This document shows, one piece after another, positions 8,438 through 17,180 of a stretch of 64,000 nt of DNA. The stretch lies in assembly GCA_035275405.1 (NCBI GenBank), contig DATEMU010000001.1:1-64000 (forward strand), read 5' to 3'. The stretch comes from Phycisphaerae bacterium. Its GTDB lineage: Bacteria; Planctomycetota; Phycisphaerae; UBA1845; UTPLA1. Under the pieces are notes generated by a model that was given only the letters and a program-made list of their open reading frames with translations, did not search any database and was not told the DNA's origin. Numbering within the stretch: the first letter of the stretch is position 1; each line of letters begins with the position of its first letter. The translations under genes were made by a program, and so were the position numbers.

Positions 8438-10171
8438 ATGCCGTTGAAGCGTGGAATCGGCGTCTCCGCGGGCGTCGTCGTGGGTAGTGCGGTGGTCCTC
8501 GACACGGAGGAGGCCCGCGTTCCGCGACGAACCGTTCCGGTCGACGAAGCGCCGCACGAGCTCGCTCTTTTAGAGCGGGCGTTCGAAGCAGCGCAGACGG
8601 AGTTGGCGCGAGAGCGCGAGGAACTATCGCGTCGGGCCGGCGCGGATATGGGGGACATTCTGGGGTTTCATCAGCGCTGGCTGGCCGACCCCAAGCCACG
8701 GAAGGAAATCGCGGCGCTGGTCGAAAGCAAATCATACAGCTCGGCGTACGCCATCAGCCTCTTCATGCGGAGGTATCGCCGCCGGTTTCAGGAGATGGGC
8801 AGCCCGTACTTGCAGGAGCGGGCCAAGGATGTGGTGGATATTGAGCGCCGGCTCTTGCACCACGTCGGGGGAGAAACGCGTCAGGAACTGGCCGATGCCG
8901 AAGAGCCGGTCATCATCGTCGCGCACGATCTAACGCCGTCGCAACTGGTGATGCTGGAAAAGACGCGCAAGTTGCTCGGCTTCGCGACGGACGCGGGCGG
9001 GGCCACATCACACACCGCGATTTTGGCGGCGGGCCTGGGCATCCCGGCGGTGATCGGGCTGGAGGACATCACGGCAAACGTCTCCGGCGGAGATACGCTG
9101 GTGATCGACGGCCTGCACGGCGTGGTGGTCATCAATCCCGACGAGAGCCAGCAGGCCGAATACACTTCGCAGGTGGCGCATCTCAAGGAGGTGCGCGCGA
9201 CGCTGGATGAGCTGCGCGAACTCGGTGCGGAGACGCGCGACGGTCACAAGATCGAGTTACACGGCAATATCGAATTTCCGTCGGAGATCGCCGGCTGCCT
9301 GGCAAAGGGGGCCACGGGCATTGGTCTGTTTCGGACGGAGTTTCTGTTCATGCAGGAGGACTGCTCGCCGACGGAAGAGGAACAATTTGAGACCTATCGC
9401 GCGGCGGCAGAAGCGCTCGACGGCCGGCCGTTAGTCATCCGCACGATGGATCTGGGCGGGGATAAGTGTCAGCCCGGATGGGAACCGGAAAGGAATCCGT
9501 TCCTGGGGCTGCGCTCCATTCGTTACAGCCTGCAACACCTCACAATGTTTCGCCCCCAATTGCGGGCGATCGTGCGGGCGAGCGCGTTCGGGGACGTGCG
9601 CGTGATGTTTCCGCTGATTTCCCGATTGATGGAGCTTCGACAGGCGAAGTTCGTGCTCAATCTGGTCATCGAGGAGTTGGAGGAGGGGGGATACGAGTTT
9701 CGCTCGCCGATTCCCGTGGGAGTCATGGTGGAGACGCCCGCGGCGGCGATCTGCGCCCGCGAACTGGCGGTCGAGGCGGATTTCATGAGCATCGGGACGA
9801 ACGATCTCGTGCAGTACACGCTGGCGGTGGATAGGGCCAACGAGCGCGTTGCACAGCTTTACACCCCGGCTGATCCCTCGGTTCTGCGGCTTGTTCGCGG
9901 CGTCGTTCGGGACGGGTGCCGGGCCGGAACCCCGGTCAGTTTGTGCGGGGAAATGGCGGGAGACCCGATCTTTACTATCTTATTGATAGGACTAGGGTTA
10001 CGGACGCTGTCAATGGCGGCAAATAACGTCCCGGTCATCAAGAAGATTATCCGCAGCATCACGATGGCCGATGCAGAACGGGTCAAGCGGCGGGTTCTCT
10101 CTTTCGAGACGGAGCGGGAGGTGCTAAACTACCTTCGCGACGAGACCCGCAAGGTGTGGGGGGATATCTGA
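8438..10171 (+). CDS. ptsI: Phosphoenolpyruvate-protein phosphotransferase (enzyme I)
   Basis: Enzyme I takes phosphate from phosphoenolpyruvate and gives it to HPr in the cytoplasm. The 577-residue product has the N-terminal HPr-binding and phosphohistidine region, with His192 in GGATSHTAILA, and the C-terminal PEP-binding barrel with GLFRTEFLF, MIRT-like VIRTMDLGGDK, IGTNDLVQY and the active-site cysteine in SLCGEMAGDP. Length equals that of ordinary enzyme I. There is no N-terminal GAF domain, so it is not of the nitrogen-PTS (PtsP) type although its neighbours hpf and ptsN suggest a regulatory phosphorelay. Confidence 0.96.
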   Translation: MPLKRGIGVSAGVVVGSAVVLDTEEARVPRRTVPVDEAPHELALLERAFEAAQTELAREREELSRRAGADMGDILGFHQRWLADPKPRKEIAALVESKSYSSAYAISLFMRRYRRRFQEMGSPYLQERAKDVVDIERRLLHHVGGETRQELADAEEPVIIVAHDLTPSQLVMLEKTRKLLGFATDAGGATSHTAILAAGLGIPAVIGLEDITANVSGGDTLVIDGLHGVVVINPDESQQAEYTSQVAHLKEVRATLDELRELGAETRDGHKIELHGNIEFPSEIAGCLAKGATGIGLFRTEFLFMQEDCSPTEEEQFETYRAAAEALDGRPLVIRTMDLGGDKCQPGWEPERNPFLGLRSIRYSLQHLTMFRPQLRAIVRASAFGDVRVMFPLISRLMELRQAKFVLNLVIEELEEGGYEFRSPIPVGVMVETPAAAICARELAVEADFMSIGTNDLVQYTLAVDRANERVAQLYTPADPSVLRLVRGVVRDGCRAGTPVSLCGEMAGDPIFTILLIGLGLRTLSMAANNVPVIKKIIRSITMADAERVKRRVLSFETEREVLNYLRDETRKVWGDI

Positions 10172-10320
10172 GACGGGGCAGGTCGCGGCGCTGCATGGAA
10201 AGGAACCGTGCGCCGCCGCAGCTTGCCCGATGGTCGGGCGGCACAGATTTGTTCTCGATGCGGGTGCGGTGTACGCACCGGGGCATCGGGCAAAATGAAA
10301 TAGAGGGATCGCTAACGGGC

Positions 10321-10953
10321 TTGCGCATTCGTTTGGCGATTCGGTACGCTGTTGACGGCGACCTTCGGTTCATCTCTCACCACGACACCCTGCGGCTTTT
10401 CGAGCGGGCCTTGGCACGAGCGAGTTTGCCCGTGCACTATTCGCAGGGATTCAATCCTCGCCCGCGGATGTCGATCGTGCTGCCCCGCCCGGTGGGCGTC
10501 GCCTCGCGCGACGAACTCCTCGTGGTGGAACTGGACAGCGAGATGAATTCCGAGGAAGCGTTGTCGCGGCTCTCGCAGCACATGCCGGTCGGTTTGATGC
10601 TCTTAACGGCAGACTTTATGGATACGACGAAGCGATGGACGCCCGAACGGGCGACCTATTCGCTTTCGCTCGAACGCGAGCAACGCGACAGCGTGGCGCA
10701 AATAGCGTCCACGCTTCTCGCGGCGGAAAGTCTCCCCGTTGAACGCACCATTCCGAAGAGCACCTCACGGCGGTCGGTGGATATCCGGCCGTATCTCGTC
10801 GAGGTGACGCCGACGCCGGAAGGCGTCCAATGGACGCAGACGATCTCGCAAAGCGGGACGGCGCGCGTCGGCGAAGTGCTCGAGGTGCTGGGCCTGCCGA
10901 GTCGCGAATATCTGCACCGCGTCCGCCGCGAGCGCGTCGAATACGCGTCGTAA
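10321..10953 (+). CDS. DUF2344 (TIGR03936) radical SAM-linked protein
   Basis: This encodes about 210 residues of the DUF2344 family, often found next to or fused with radical SAM proteins and beside RNase E/G genes. Diagnostic stretches are GDLRFISHHDTLRLFERALARA, split here over residues 11-32, and YSQGFNPRPRMS, PRPVGV. I start at TTG 10321, with GAGGGA about 13 bases upstream, because this gives the normal family N-terminus; ATG 10258 or GTG 10156 would add residues with no counterpart. The RNase E/G gene follows 42 bases on, a conserved pairing. No radical SAM partner is adjacent. The biochemical role is unknown. Confidence 0.82.
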   Translation: MRIRLAIRYAVDGDLRFISHHDTLRLFERALARASLPVHYSQGFNPRPRMSIVLPRPVGVASRDELLVVELDSEMNSEEALSRLSQHMPVGLMLLTADFMDTTKRWTPERATYSLSLEREQRDSVAQIASTLLAAESLPVERTIPKSTSRRSVDIRPYLVEVTPTPEGVQWTQTISQSGTARVGEVLEVLGLPSREYLHRVRRERVEYAS

Positions 10954-10995
10954 GGCGGCTGCGGGTCCGCCCAAAGATCCCCAGAAAGGAAAGTT

Positions 10996-13431
10996 GTGAA
11001 GAATCTCAAGAAGCGTTCGCGCTCCAAGAAGCCCAAGGTGGCGACCGGGCGAAGTACGCGCGGCGAGGGCGCCCAGCCCGACCCGCTGGAGCTCAGCGAG
11101 GCCATTGCAACAGCCAAGATCGTTCGGCCGTCCGCGAAGCGACCGATCGTGAGCAGTATCGGGAACGAAGTCGATTTCAGTGCGGGTATTCTCGAAGCCG
11201 ACGAACGGCCGTCTTCCGGCGGCGCCGCTTTCATTGGGGCAGCGTCTTCCGAGGCGCCGCACGACATGTTGCCGACGGCACTCGCGCGCTGGCCGTCCGA
11301 TTCGGCGGAATCGCTGGACTCGGACTCTGAGGCGCACGGCGTGGAGGCGGACGGGGATCGTCCTCGCGAGGCGACGGCGCGGGAGGCGGCGGCGTTCGAA
11401 CAACGCGCCGACGCCGCTGAATTGCGCGACCAAGCCGAGCGACGCGGTCCACCCGATGGCGAAAAAGGCGCGGAAGAACGCCCGAGCGGCCGACGGCGTT
11501 CCCGGCGGCGCGGGGGCCGGGGGCGGGGCAGAGGGCGCGCCACGGAAGGAGAAGCGGGCGGCGAAGCATCTCCCGCGATCTCAGAATCATCATCGGAACA
11601 ACCAGTTGTCGCCCGGGAAATAGCGGCGCCGACCCAGGGCATCTCGGTCGAAGGCGAGACCACACTGGTCGATGAAGACCTCGAAGAAGTGGAGGAGGCG
11701 CCGCGCCGCGGAAGGCGACGGGCCAAACCAGAAGCGGCCGATGCGGAAGAAACGCCGCCGGCGGCCGCCGAGCGCCGGGAGATGCTGATCAACGTTTCTG
11801 ATCCGGATGAGGTGCGGATCGCGCTGCTTCGCGCGGGTCGCCTGGACGAACTATACATCGAGCGGACCACGTCCGTGTCGAATGTCGGCAATATCTACAA
11901 AGGCCGGATTACCAACGTCGAGCCTTCGATCCAGGCCGCTTTTGTTGATTTCGGCAAGCCGGCGCACGGTTTTCTGCACATCAGCGATCTGCACCCCCGG
12001 TACTTTCCCGAGAGCAAGGGCGAGCCGGAACTGGTCGGTCGCAAGACGCCGCGGCGGCATCGGCCGCCGATCCAGAACTGCCTGCGCCGCGGGCAGGAGG
12101 TGATCGTGCAGGTGATCAAGGAAGGCGTGGGCACCAAGGGCCCAACGCTGTCCAGCTATATCTCATTGCCGGGACGGTTTCTAGTGATGATGCCGGGGAT
12201 GGACGAGCTGGGCGTGTCGCGAAAGATCGAAGACGAGGAGCAGCGCCGCGATCTCCGCGAAATCCTCGGGCAGCTCTCACTGCCCAAGGATATGGGTTTC
12301 ATCGCGCGGACCGCGGCCATCGATCGCCAGAAGCGCGATCTGCAGCGCGATCTGAATTACCTTGCGCGGCTCTGGGAAAATGTGGAGGAGCGGATCAAGA
12401 ACGAGCCCGCCCCTGCGGAGCTGTACAAGGAGTCGGACCTGGTCATCCGGACGATCCGTGATGTGTTCGATTCGAGCCTGCACAAGATCATCGTGGACAA
12501 CGCGCCGGTCGCGTCCCGCGTGAAGGAATTTCTGGCGATCGCGAGCCCGCGAGGGCAGGACGTCGTCACGCTCTACGAGGACCCCGAGCCGATTTTTCAT
12601 CGTTACGGCATCGAGAGCGAGATCGACAAGCTGCACTCCAAGCACGTAGCGCTGCCGTGCGGCGGTTCGCTGGTCATCGAGTCGACCGAGGCCCTCGTAG
12701 CCATCGACGTGAACTCCGGGCGATTCCGGGTCCACGACAATCCGGAGGAGACGGCGTACCGCGTGAACCTGGAGGCCGCCGACGAGATTGCCCGCCAGCT
12801 TCGGCTTCGCGATCTCGGCGGGCTGATCATCTGCGATTTCATTGACATGATGCAGGAAAAGCACCGCCGCTCGATCGAGTATCGTCTGGCGGACGCCTTG
12901 GAGAAGCATAAGGAGCGGGCCAAGGTACTGAAGATCTCGCGGTTCGGCATCCTGGAGATGACCCGGCAGCGTCAGCGGCCCTCGTTCGCCAAAAGCATGT
13001 TTCAGGATTGCCCGCGCTGCAACGGCAGCGGCCGGATCAAGGCGACGGAGTCCGTCGGGCTGGACGTCATGCGCGAGATTCGGATGGCCGGGCAGCGCGA
13101 GGGCGTGGCGAGCATCGATGTTCGCGTGACCACGAGCGTGGCCAATGACCTGCTGAATCGCAAGCGGCATCAGATCACGGATCTGGAGCGGGCGACCGGA
13201 CAGTCGATTCGCATACAGGGCGATCCGCTGCTCGGGATGGATGAGGTGCATATCTCGTGCATCGATCGCCGCGGACGCGAAGTCCCATTGGGAGCGGCGC
13301 GACCAGTCACGCCGGTCGGGGGAGGGGGCCCTCGGGAAGTCGGGCGGCCTGCCGGAGGCGGGGGTAGCACGACCGGTCGTCGCGGGGGCCGACGGCGCGG
13401 GCGGGGGCGGGGACGCGGGGGGAGCCGATAG
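10996..13431 (+). CDS. Ribonuclease E/G with long N-terminal extension
   Basis: This is an endoribonuclease of the RNase E/G family, acting in RNA decay and rRNA processing. In the 811-residue product, residues 1-260 are low-complexity (acidic stretches alternating with Arg-rich patches such as RRRSRRRGGRGRGRG). The catalytic part follows: S1 domain (SNVGNIYKGRITNVEP, AAFVDFG, GFLHISD), the DNase I-like site with VAIDVNSGRF and IICDFIDM, and the zinc link DCPRCNGSG. The C-terminus is a short Gly/Arg tail. The disordered region usually found C-terminal in RNase E is thus N-terminal here. The start is GTG 10996 with AAAGGA upstream. Confidence 0.93.
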   Translation: MKNLKKRSRSKKPKVATGRSTRGEGAQPDPLELSEAIATAKIVRPSAKRPIVSSIGNEVDFSAGILEADERPSSGGAAFIGAASSEAPHDMLPTALARWPSDSAESLDSDSEAHGVEADGDRPREATAREAAAFEQRADAAELRDQAERRGPPDGEKGAEERPSGRRRSRRRGGRGRGRGRATEGEAGGEASPAISESSSEQPVVAREIAAPTQGISVEGETTLVDEDLEEVEEAPRRGRRRAKPEAADAEETPPAAAERREMLINVSDPDEVRIALLRAGRLDELYIERTTSVSNVGNIYKGRITNVEPSIQAAFVDFGKPAHGFLHISDLHPRYFPESKGEPELVGRKTPRRHRPPIQNCLRRGQEVIVQVIKEGVGTKGPTLSSYISLPGRFLVMMPGMDELGVSRKIEDEEQRRDLREILGQLSLPKDMGFIARTAAIDRQKRDLQRDLNYLARLWENVEERIKNEPAPAELYKESDLVIRTIRDVFDSSLHKIIVDNAPVASRVKEFLAIASPRGQDVVTLYEDPEPIFHRYGIESEIDKLHSKHVALPCGGSLVIESTEALVAIDVNSGRFRVHDNPEETAYRVNLEAADEIARQLRLRDLGGLIICDFIDMMQEKHRRSIEYRLADALEKHKERAKVLKISRFGILEMTRQRQRPSFAKSMFQDCPRCNGSGRIKATESVGLDVMREIRMAGQREGVASIDVRVTTSVANDLLNRKRHQITDLERATGQSIRIQGDPLLGMDEVHISCIDRRGREVPLGAARPVTPVGGGGPREVGRPAGGGGSTTGRRGGRRRGRGRGRGGSR

Positions 13432-13509
13432 GTAGACGGGGGCCTTTCGACAGCGTGAAATGCGAACGCGGCGCTGGACGACGGCGGCGCGATGGATGGA
13501 GGTTGTCGG

Positions 13510-13962
13510 TTGAAAAGGGAGCGTGCGAGATTGAATCGGCTGGTACTGGGGGCGATTTGCGCCGTCAGCTTGTATGTTGCGAGCGGGTGCGGGCCGGTGT
13601 GGTACCTGGATCCTAGCTATGCTGAGCGATTGGCGGCGAAGGAGAAAAAGCCGCTCCTGCTTTATTTCAAGGCGTGGGATTCGACCGTGCATCGCAACAT
13701 GAAGTTGGAGGTACTGGAAAACGCGGCGGTCAAGGCGGAGTTGACGGGTACGGTCAACGCGGAACTGGAGTACGCCTATTTCAAGGAGTGGACCCACCGG
13801 TTCGGCGTCCGCCAGCCACAGGTGTGCGTGATGGTGAATCCGGCCGGTGAGCGCGTGGCCTCTCCGCTATACGTGAACCCGGTGCCGACGCCGGAGAAAT
13901 TCTTGGATTGGCTGAAAAAAGCAAAGTCGGAAGCGCTGGCGGCGCCTGGAACGGGCAAGTGA
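13510..13962 (+). CDS. Thioredoxin-fold-like lipoprotein
   Basis: This encodes about 150 residues. The N-terminus is a lipoprotein signal (LVLGAICAVSLYVASGC), so the mature protein is likely membrane-anchored outside the cytoplasm. The body resembles a thioredoxin-like fold: KPLLLYFKAWD in strand and active-site position, then helices, then FGVRQPQVCVMVNPAGE with the usual cis-Pro region. The redox CXXC is missing (WDSTVH stands there), so it is not a disulfide oxidoreductase. I prefer TTG 13510, since GGAGG lies 7 bases upstream; ATG 13492 is the alternative. It is convergent with the alaS cluster. Confidence 0.65.
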   Translation: MKRERARLNRLVLGAICAVSLYVASGCGPVWYLDPSYAERLAAKEKKPLLLYFKAWDSTVHRNMKLEVLENAAVKAELTGTVNAELEYAYFKEWTHRFGVRQPQVCVMVNPAGERVASPLYVNPVPTPEKFLDWLKKAKSEALAAPGTGK

Positions 13963-14004
13963 TTGCTGACTTGTTCCTTCGTTGGCTCGCTTTGGCGATC
14001 GTTT

Positions 14005-14256
14005 TCATTTCGTGCGACGAACGAACAGCCTTTCGACAGACTTGTCCATCTTGAGCGTACGAAGATCGATCCCCTTTTTTCCCCAGTGATCCACGGAAAG
14101 TTCCCAGACCGCGTCGATGCGTCGTTGCGGCCCGACGCGATGCCAATTTTCCACATCGAAGCTGCCGTCGTCTTCGCCGAGCTTGGTTAGCCGCTCCATC
14201 ACAATCCGACGCCGTTTGCGGCTTGTCTTTGAATTCGCCTTTTTCGTTCGCTTCAT
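14005..14256 (-). CDS. Small conserved-type protein coupled to alaS
   Basis: This encodes 83 residues. The first 20 are strongly basic (KRTKKANSKTSRKRRR). The core WELSVDHWGKKGIDLRTLKMDKSVERL, split across residues 52-78, resembles small bacterial proteins of unknown function that have an aromatic-LS-x-x-W-x-KG pattern. The start codon overlaps the alaS stop as ATGA (14253-14256), so translation is probably coupled to alaS. No domain can be named. It could act as a nucleic-acid-binding partner given its basic head, but that is only a guess. Confidence 0.6.
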   Translation of the reverse strand: MKRTKKANSKTSRKRRRIVMERLTKLGEDDGSFDVENWHRVGPQRRIDAVWELSVDHWGKKGIDLRTLKMDKSVERLFVRRTK

Positions 14257-17099
14257 GCCAATCTGCCTTTCAACGATGCCGTTGCCGCGGAAATCACATC
14301 GCCGATCCTGCTGACGTCCGGACCGCCGCCCTGGGCGAGGTCGGGCTTGCCGCCGCCCTTGCCGCCGACGAGGGGGGCGATTTCCTTGATCAGATCGCCG
14401 GCCTTGAGGCCCTTGGCGATGACATCCGGCGTCATGGCCGCGAGCAGCAGAACCTTTCCTTCGTTTTCCGCGGCCAACAGGATCGCCGCCGATCCCGCGC
14501 GGCTGCGGAGCGAGTCGCAGGCGCTGCGGAGTTGGTCGATCGTCGCCGTTCCCATGTCGGCGGTGATGATGGCCGTGGCTCCGGCGCGCGGCGCGCTTGC
14601 CAGCACCTGATCGGCCTTCGCCACGATGTCCGCCGCCCCGGCCTTAGCCTGCTCTTTGGCGACCTTTTTTAAGCGTTCCTGTAAGTGCGCCAAATCCGCG
14701 CGAAAGCGCGCGCGCTCCACGACCGGCAGCTCCGCCTGATTCATGAGCGCAGTGATTTCGGCGATGCGGTGGGGCAGGGCCATCTCGTCCGCCTGGGCCG
14801 CCACTTTGAGCAGCCGGGCGACCGCGGTCGCATCGGCCTCGGCGCGCAGAGCGCGCTCGGCCGTCACGCCGGTCACGCGGCGGATGCCCTTGGCGACGGC
14901 GGATTCCTCGACGAGCCGGAAGCGGCCGATTTCGCTTGTCCGCTTCACATGCGTGCCGCCGCAGAATTCGACGCTGTAGCGCATCCACTCGTCGTTGGTG
15001 GGGTCGTCCAGGAGTTGATCGACCGGGACGCCGACGGAGACGACGCGGACCTGATCGGGGTATTTCTCGCCGAAGACGGCGCGGAGGGTGTTGATCTCGC
15101 GGGCCTTCTTCTGATCGGCCTCGGCGGTGAAGACCTCCAGGTCCTCTTCGATCTGCGAGTTGACGAGTTCCTCGATGCGGCCGAGTTGCTCGTCTGTCAC
15201 TTGCGAGGGGTGTGAAAAATCGAATCGCGTCTTGTCCGGATCGACGAGCGAGCCTTTTTGCTGCACGTGATCGCCGAGAACCTCCCGCAACGCCCAGTTC
15301 ATGACGTGGGTGGCGGTGTGGTTTTTCATGATGGGAATGCGTCGTTCGGATACTGACATCCGGCAAAGCTGACCAGGGGCGACACTGCCTTTAACAATCC
15401 GGCCCAAATGAATGATCTTGTCACCATGTCGCTGGACGATTTCTATGACAATCTCGCCGGTGGAGGTACTAGTAGTGCCCGTATCTCCAACTTGGCCTCC
15501 TTGTTCGGCGTAGAAACACGTCTCGCGCGTGGCGATGACAATTGGTGCCCCAACTGCTGGTACTCTTGAACCAAAATTCGTACATGCTGCAATCGTGGAT
15601 TCAAACGATTCGCTGAGATGATATTTCGCCGAATCGTCACAGGGAGGAATACGCTCAATAAACCCGGCATCAACGGCCGAGAGAAGTTCCTCGGATTCTT
15701 GTTTTGAGGCTGATCGTGCTCGCTCCCTCGCCTCTTCCATTAACCGCTCATACTCGCCTATGTTGACGCTCATTCCGCGTTCTTCGGCCATAAGTTCCGT
15801 AAGATCGATGGGGAAGCCGTAAGTGTCGTGCAGCTTGAAGGCATCTTCGCCGCTGATGCGGCCGTGGTGATGCGACGCGGCGTAGTTGGCAGCTTCATCA
15901 AAGAGGGCGATGCCGCGATCGAGCGTTTTGATGAACGATTGCTCTTCGTCGCGGATGATATCGGCGACGTGCTGCGGGGATTTCGTCAGTTCCGGAAATG
16001 CATCTCCCATGCATTCGACGACGGCGGGGACGAGCTGACACATGAACGGTTCATGCGTTCCAAGATATTGGCGACCGTAGCGGACCGCGCGGCGGAGGAT
16101 GCGGCGCAGGACGTAGCCGCGGCCTTCGTTGCTGGGCGTCGCGCCATCCGTCAGTGCAAAAGTCAAAGTGCGCAAATGGTCCGCGATTACCCTATAGGCC
16201 ACATCGACCATGATCTGCGGATCACTCGGCGCTTCCTTACGGTCGCGGCTCTGATCGGCCGGTGCTTCCAGCTTCCCCGTGTACGCCGGCGCACCGGTAA
16301 CTGCGCGGATCGCGGCGAAGATCGGCGTGAAGATGTCTGTGTCGTAGTTGCTTTTTTTGCCTTGCAAGAGCGACGTGATTCGCTCGAAGCCCATGCCGGT
16401 GTCGACGTGCTTGGCGGGGAGGGGGGAGAGCTTGCCGTCGGCGGCGCGGTTGAACTGGATGAAGACGAGGTTCCAGACCTCCATCACCCGCGCGTCGCCG
16501 GCGTTGACGAGCGGTCCTCCGCTCTTGTCCGGCGTCAGGTCGATGTGGATCTCGCTACACGGGCCGCAGGGGCCGGTGTCGCCCATTTCCCAGAAATTGT
16601 CCTTCTTGTTGCCGGGGTGGACGCGCTCCGGCGGCAGGATCTTCAGCCATAGATCGCGGGCTTCGCTGTCCGGCTCGAGACCTTCGGCCGCGTCGCCTTC
16701 AAAATAGGTTGCGTGCAGCCGCTGCGGATCGACGCCCCAGACCTTCGTGAGCAGCTCCCACGCCCACTCGATCGCCTCCTTCTTGAAATAATCGCCGAAG
16801 GACCAGTTGCCGAGCATCTCGAAGAACGTGTGGTGGTACGTGTCGTGACCTACGTCGTCGAGGTCGTTGTGCTTGCCGCCGGCGCGGATGCATTTTTGCG
16901 TGTTGGCGGCGCGGCGATAGGACCGTGTGCCCGTGCCGAGGAAGACGTCCTTGAACTGGTTCATGCCCGCGTTGGTGAACATCAGCGTGGGATCGTCGTG
17001 GGGGACGCAGGGGCTGGACGGCACAAAGGTGTGGCCGCACTTCTGGACGAAGTAGTCGATGAATTCCTGGCGAATCTGCGCGGCGGTTTTGTGGTTCAT
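14253..17099 (-). CDS. alaS: Alanyl-tRNA synthetase
   Basis: This enzyme charges tRNA-Ala and clears mischarged Ser or Gly. The 948-residue product has the class II catalytic core (PTLMFTNAGMNQFKDVFLG, GKHNDLDDVG, HHTFFEMLGNWSFGDYFKKEA), the editing domain with HTATH and CGGTHV zinc/editing motifs, and a C-terminal DHHA1 domain (GGGKPDLAQGGG). I start at ATG 17099, which begins MNHKTAAQIRQEF like other family members; GTG 17135 would add 12 residues. It lies downstream of the FG-GAP gene on the same strand and is coupled to the small gene at 14005-14256. Confidence 0.97.
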   Translation of the reverse strand: MNHKTAAQIRQEFIDYFVQKCGHTFVPSSPCVPHDDPTLMFTNAGMNQFKDVFLGTGTRSYRRAANTQKCIRAGGKHNDLDDVGHDTYHHTFFEMLGNWSFGDYFKKEAIEWAWELLTKVWGVDPQRLHATYFEGDAAEGLEPDSEARDLWLKILPPERVHPGNKKDNFWEMGDTGPCGPCSEIHIDLTPDKSGGPLVNAGDARVMEVWNLVFIQFNRAADGKLSPLPAKHVDTGMGFERITSLLQGKKSNYDTDIFTPIFAAIRAVTGAPAYTGKLEAPADQSRDRKEAPSDPQIMVDVAYRVIADHLRTLTFALTDGATPSNEGRGYVLRRILRRAVRYGRQYLGTHEPFMCQLVPAVVECMGDAFPELTKSPQHVADIIRDEEQSFIKTLDRGIALFDEAANYAASHHHGRISGEDAFKLHDTYGFPIDLTELMAEERGMSVNIGEYERLMEEARERARSASKQESEELLSAVDAGFIERIPPCDDSAKYHLSESFESTIAACTNFGSRVPAVGAPIVIATRETCFYAEQGGQVGDTGTTSTSTGEIVIEIVQRHGDKIIHLGRIVKGSVAPGQLCRMSVSERRIPIMKNHTATHVMNWALREVLGDHVQQKGSLVDPDKTRFDFSHPSQVTDEQLGRIEELVNSQIEEDLEVFTAEADQKKAREINTLRAVFGEKYPDQVRVVSVGVPVDQLLDDPTNDEWMRYSVEFCGGTHVKRTSEIGRFRLVEESAVAKGIRRVTGVTAERALRAEADATAVARLLKVAAQADEMALPHRIAEITALMNQAELPVVERARFRADLAHLQERLKKVAKEQAKAGAADIVAKADQVLASAPRAGATAIITADMGTATIDQLRSACDSLRSRAGSAAILLAAENEGKVLLLAAMTPDVIAKGLKAGDLIKEIAPLVGGKGGGKPDLAQGGGPDVSRIGDVISAATASLKGRLA

Positions 17100-17180
17100 G
17101 GCGGGAGCATTATCGAGTCCGATGCGCGCGTTCACAAGTCCGGGAAACGTCCTTTGAAAACGCGGCGCAAGTTCAGGAAT

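Noticed and set aside
7536..10171. Sugar-uptake PTS operon
   Set aside because: There is EIIA, HPr and EI but no EIIB or EIIC membrane component, so uptake cannot be claimed.
12277..13797. 506-codon open frame antisense to RNase E/G
   Set aside because: It overlaps the catalytic region of a well-supported gene and has no protein-like pattern.
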